Shown: one piece after another, positions 60,906 to 64,000 of the stretch | How the letters are laid out: each line of letters opens with the position of its first letter | Position numbering within the stretch: position 1 is the first letter of the stretch | DNA from: Hippophae tibetana | Lineage: Eukaryota > Streptophyta > Magnoliopsida > Rosales > Elaeagnaceae | Length of the DNA stretch: 64,000 bases | Direction of reading: 5' to 3' | NCBI GenBank assembly: GCA_037013495.1 | Contig: CM072811.1 | Coordinates: 22,132,159 to 22,196,158 of the forward strand | Made by a program: the position numbers and the translations under genes | The notes under the pieces: generated by a model | What the model was told of the DNA's origin: nothing | Database searches by the model: none | What the model saw: only the letters and a program-made list of their open reading frames with translations

Positions 60906-63245
60906 TGACGATTTCTCTAAGTTACAACCAAATTTATATAGCACTTGAAGATCTACATGTACATGTCCCTTTGGAACCTTTGCTTTTCGAATAATGTCAT
61001 TTAATCTCTACAATGACCCATCCACCTTTTAAGGTGTGTGACAAGTATATTTTATAATACATAGAAATAATTATATAGGTTTATATCGATGACTTTACGG
61101 TGTAAATTTGAATCATTTGGCCTATGTTTACATAATTTAATACTTTTCCTTCAAAGATGCGTAAAAACTAATCTAGTTTAAAATTGAAAAAAAATGTCAT
61201 TTTCTGGTAGATCATGGGAGTGTCTTAGGAAACACAATATCTTCTAAGGAGATAGAAGTAGATAATGCTAAAATTCATACTATGTGTGGCTTACCACCTC
61301 TCACTATTGTGAGGTAGGTTCCTTCTTAATCATGCAAGTTTTTATAGGAGGTTCATTAAGGATTTCTCAAAGATTGCAAGACTAAGGTGCACGTTGCTAC
61401 AAAAAGAGACTCCCTTTATTTTTGATAAATATTGCAAGAAAACTTATGAAGCATTTAAGAAGTTACTCACCATAACTCCTATCATTTAGGCACCTTATTT
61501 GAGTTGCCCATTTGAGCTAATATATGATGCTAATGATTACAAAGTTGGAGCAATGTTTGGGAAATAAATTGGCAAGAAACCAAATGTCATCTACTATGCC
61601 TCCAAAAATCTTAATGATGCCCAACTTAATTTCTCCATCACTAAAAAGAATTACTTGTAGTTATTTTTGCCTTAGAAAACTTTAGATCATATTTATTAGA
61701 TACTTATGAATGAGTTTTTTGACTATACAACTCTCAGGTATTTTCTAATAAAGAAGGATGCCCAACCTAAAATAGTGAGGTGGATTATCTTGCTACAAGA
61801 ATTTCAGTTTGAAATCTAAGATAAAAAAGGGAGTAAGAACTTAGTGGCTAACCACTTAAGTCGAATCATTCAGGAATATGACTTCTTTTAAATACTGGAA
61901 CACTTTGTGGATGAACAACTATTTTTTTATAAAGGAATCACCACTATGACATGCTGATCTCATCAATTACCTTGCAACCAAACTAATCCCTAGAAAACTA
62001 CTCCTTAGTAATCTACCAAGAGCACAAAAACACAAGCTTAGAAAAGAGGCATGGTATTATTTATGGGATGATCCCTACATATGAAAACATTTCCCAAATA
62101 AATTATTATGAAGATGTGTACCTGAAATTGAATTTCATTCTATACTTATATTTTGCTACACTCATATTTGCTATAAATATGCATGCAGAGGATACTTTGG
62201 AGCCAAAAGAACTGTTCTCAAGGTTCTTAAAAGTGGCTTCTATTGACACATCTTGCTCAAAGATGCACATATCTTTTGTAAAGCTTGTGAACATTATCAA
62301 TGAACGGGTAATCTAAGGCATAGAGACAAAATGCCCTAAACTCATATACTTCCTATTAAAATCTTTGATATATATGGTATTGATTTTATAGGAGAATTTC
62401 CTTCCTCTAATGAACTTATATAAGTATTACTTGCTATGGATTATGTGTTTGACTGATATGACTCTAAAATTGTTGTAGATTTTGTGAAGTTTAACATTTT
62501 TGCTAGGTTCAGAACACCAAAAGCCATCATAAGTGATGGTGGACTATACTTTTGTAATAAAATTTTTGGACTCTACTTAACAAATATTACATCAACCATA
62601 GAGTTCCTATACCATATCATCCATAGAAGAGGAAAAACTGAAGTTTTTAATAGAGAAGTAAAATCCATCATAGAAAAAATAGTTAAACCTAACAGGAAGG
62701 ATTGGAGTTTGAGATTGGATGATGCACAATCAGTATATAGGACATAATATAAAACACCTATTGGGATGTCTCTATTATAATTGGTATATGGTAAGCCATA
62801 TCATCTTTTAGGTGACTTGGAACATAAGGCCTTTTTTGTAGTACAACAATGCAACATGGATTTAGATGAAGCAAGAGATCATAGAAGTTTGCAACTAAAT
62901 GAGCTAGAAGAGATCCAAAATGAAGCATATGATAATACATGAATTTATAAGGGCAAAATTAAGGCGGCATATGATAAGATCATATCATGAAAACAAATTT
63001 CAAGTTGAACAAAAAGTGTTCTTATTTAACTCTTGCCTCAAATTATTTTGAGGTAAACTTTTCTCACGTTAGATTGGACCTTTTAGTGTTATTAATGATA
63101 CTCATGGCATAGTAGAAGTTCGGGATGATAAAACAGGAAAATAATTTAAAGTGAATGGACACAGATTAAAACCTTATTATGAAACATCTGATAAGAGTAA
63201 TATAGATAAGGTCCAATTCTATAAGCCAACTAAAATGGAAAACTA
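60906..63245 (+). pseudogene. Athila-like Ty3/gypsy pol remnant (RT, RNase H, integrase)
   Basis: RT fragments: YNQIYIALED, CPFGTFAF-like, VYIDDFTV (intact YxDD box), GIEVDNAKI-like. RNase H: VIFALENFRSYL, ADHLSR-like. Integrase: a degraded zinc-binding part, then the core FARFRTPKAIISDGG in the frame 62484-62747, with NREVKSIIEKIVKPNRKDWS and LRLDDAQSVYRT. The C-terminal part has LVYGKPYHLLGDLEHKA-like, QCNMDLDEARDHRSLQLNEL and FKVNGHRLKPYYE. The YGKPCHLPVELEHKA-type segment is typical of Athila elements. There are dozens of stops and frameshifts. Neither flanking LTR is defined. Confidence 0.88.
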
Positions 63246-64000
63246 AGCTATAACTTTGTCAAGATAGTGATGTTAACTCAAGGACTTTGTAATAGGCAAC
63301 TCACCAGATTTATTTTCTACTCCATTTTTTAGCTTATATTTACATTATATATATGCATACTTGAAGACAATGTAAGAATTAGGTATGAGAGAGTGTTAAC
63401 ATATTTCTATCTTTATTGTTTTTGTTTAATATGTATTAGGATTAATATGCTTTAGGTAGTACATTTTTATTTTTTAAAATTTTCTTTATTTGTGGTCTTA
63501 TTTATTGCATTACTTATAATAGTAGGAATAATGGACTAGTTGGGAAATAGTCTCACTCTCGTTATTTTCTATCATTTATGGTGAAATTAGCTATAATAAT
63601 ACTAAAATGAAAAGAATGACGGATGTTGGTAAATTATTAACATTGTTCTTAGCTAAAGGCAACGTCACGACAATTTTGCTCAAAATTTGCATGCATGACA
63701 ACTAAGTTATTGATGAGAAAATTTATATGCTTAAACATGTGAAATTTTTTGTAAATCCCCTAGAACCATGCTATGATTTGAATGAATGAGATGAACATGC
63801 TAGAACTATTCTTTTGGTTTATCAAAGCGAATAGTAAATATATTTCTTGAAAAATGATTAAGGCAATCGATTGCCCACTCTTTACTCTTTAAACTAAACA
63901 CTTTGGTCATGCCATATAGATCGAAAACAAGTGGAATTGCACTAAAAGATAATATATTTTATGATAATGCTATAATAGGACTTAAAAGTGTCAACTGTGT
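63246..64000. other. Sequence downstream of gypsy pol
   Basis: Moderately AT-rich, with no coding. It is probably the 3' non-coding part of the Athila-like element, continuing beyond the window. No LTR start or purine tract could be fixed. Confidence 0.4.

Overview
The window is AT-rich nuclear DNA of a flowering plant, most likely a eudicot. It has one gene that looks intact, with spliced exons, and many decayed plant transposable elements: Ty1/copia, Ty3/gypsy (Tat-like and Athila-like), MULE, hAT-like MITEs and a LINE ORF1 remnant. I saw no tRNA, rRNA, CRISPR array or bacterial-type operon.

Layout. 0-11.8 kb is repeat-rich intergenic DNA: a GRF zinc-finger remnant, a hAT-like MITE, a 28-bp tandem repeat and an old 1.9-kb gypsy LTR carrying a long (TA)n run. 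11.85-18.3 kb is a decayed Tat-like Ty3/gypsy element with both LTRs, gag, protease, RT and RNase H, an antisense reading frame near the 3' LTR and no integrase. 18.3-23.4 kb is intergenic with more copies of the MITE family. 23.5-30.7 kb is the intact gene. It has nine coding exons and encodes a predicted 558-residue nuclear protein with PHD-like zinc finger, SWIB and Plus-3 domains, the At5g08430 type. Its last intron has the signals of a U12-type AT-AC intron, and intron 7 is full of nested fold-back elements.

32.3-33.3 kb is a LINE ORF1-like remnant (DUF4283 plus zinc knuckle). 33.7-34.3 kb is a dispersed repeat that recurs at 60.3 kb. 36.97-45.19 kb is an 8.2-kb MULE with roughly 0.4-kb terminal inverted repeats. 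It carries a decayed transposase on the minus strand and a GRF zinc-finger gene remnant on the plus strand. 46.5-56.9 kb is a minus-strand Ty1/copia element split by a 5.7-kb non-coding gypsy derivative (50316-56003). That insertion is flanked by an ACCCT target-site duplication and has a perfect 59-bp fold-back at one end, a fourfold primer-binding-site array and a GC-rich LTR promoter with two TGACGTCA motifs. 57-64 kb is AT-rich DNA, a copia gag remnant and an Athila-like pol remnant.

The SWIB/Plus-3 gene is the only feature here with a likely cellular role, in chromatin or transcription. Everything else recognised is mobile DNA or its debris. I found no convincing new multi-gene system. 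The best leads are the AT-AC intron, the MULE with two genes, and the rearranged, nested LTR element.
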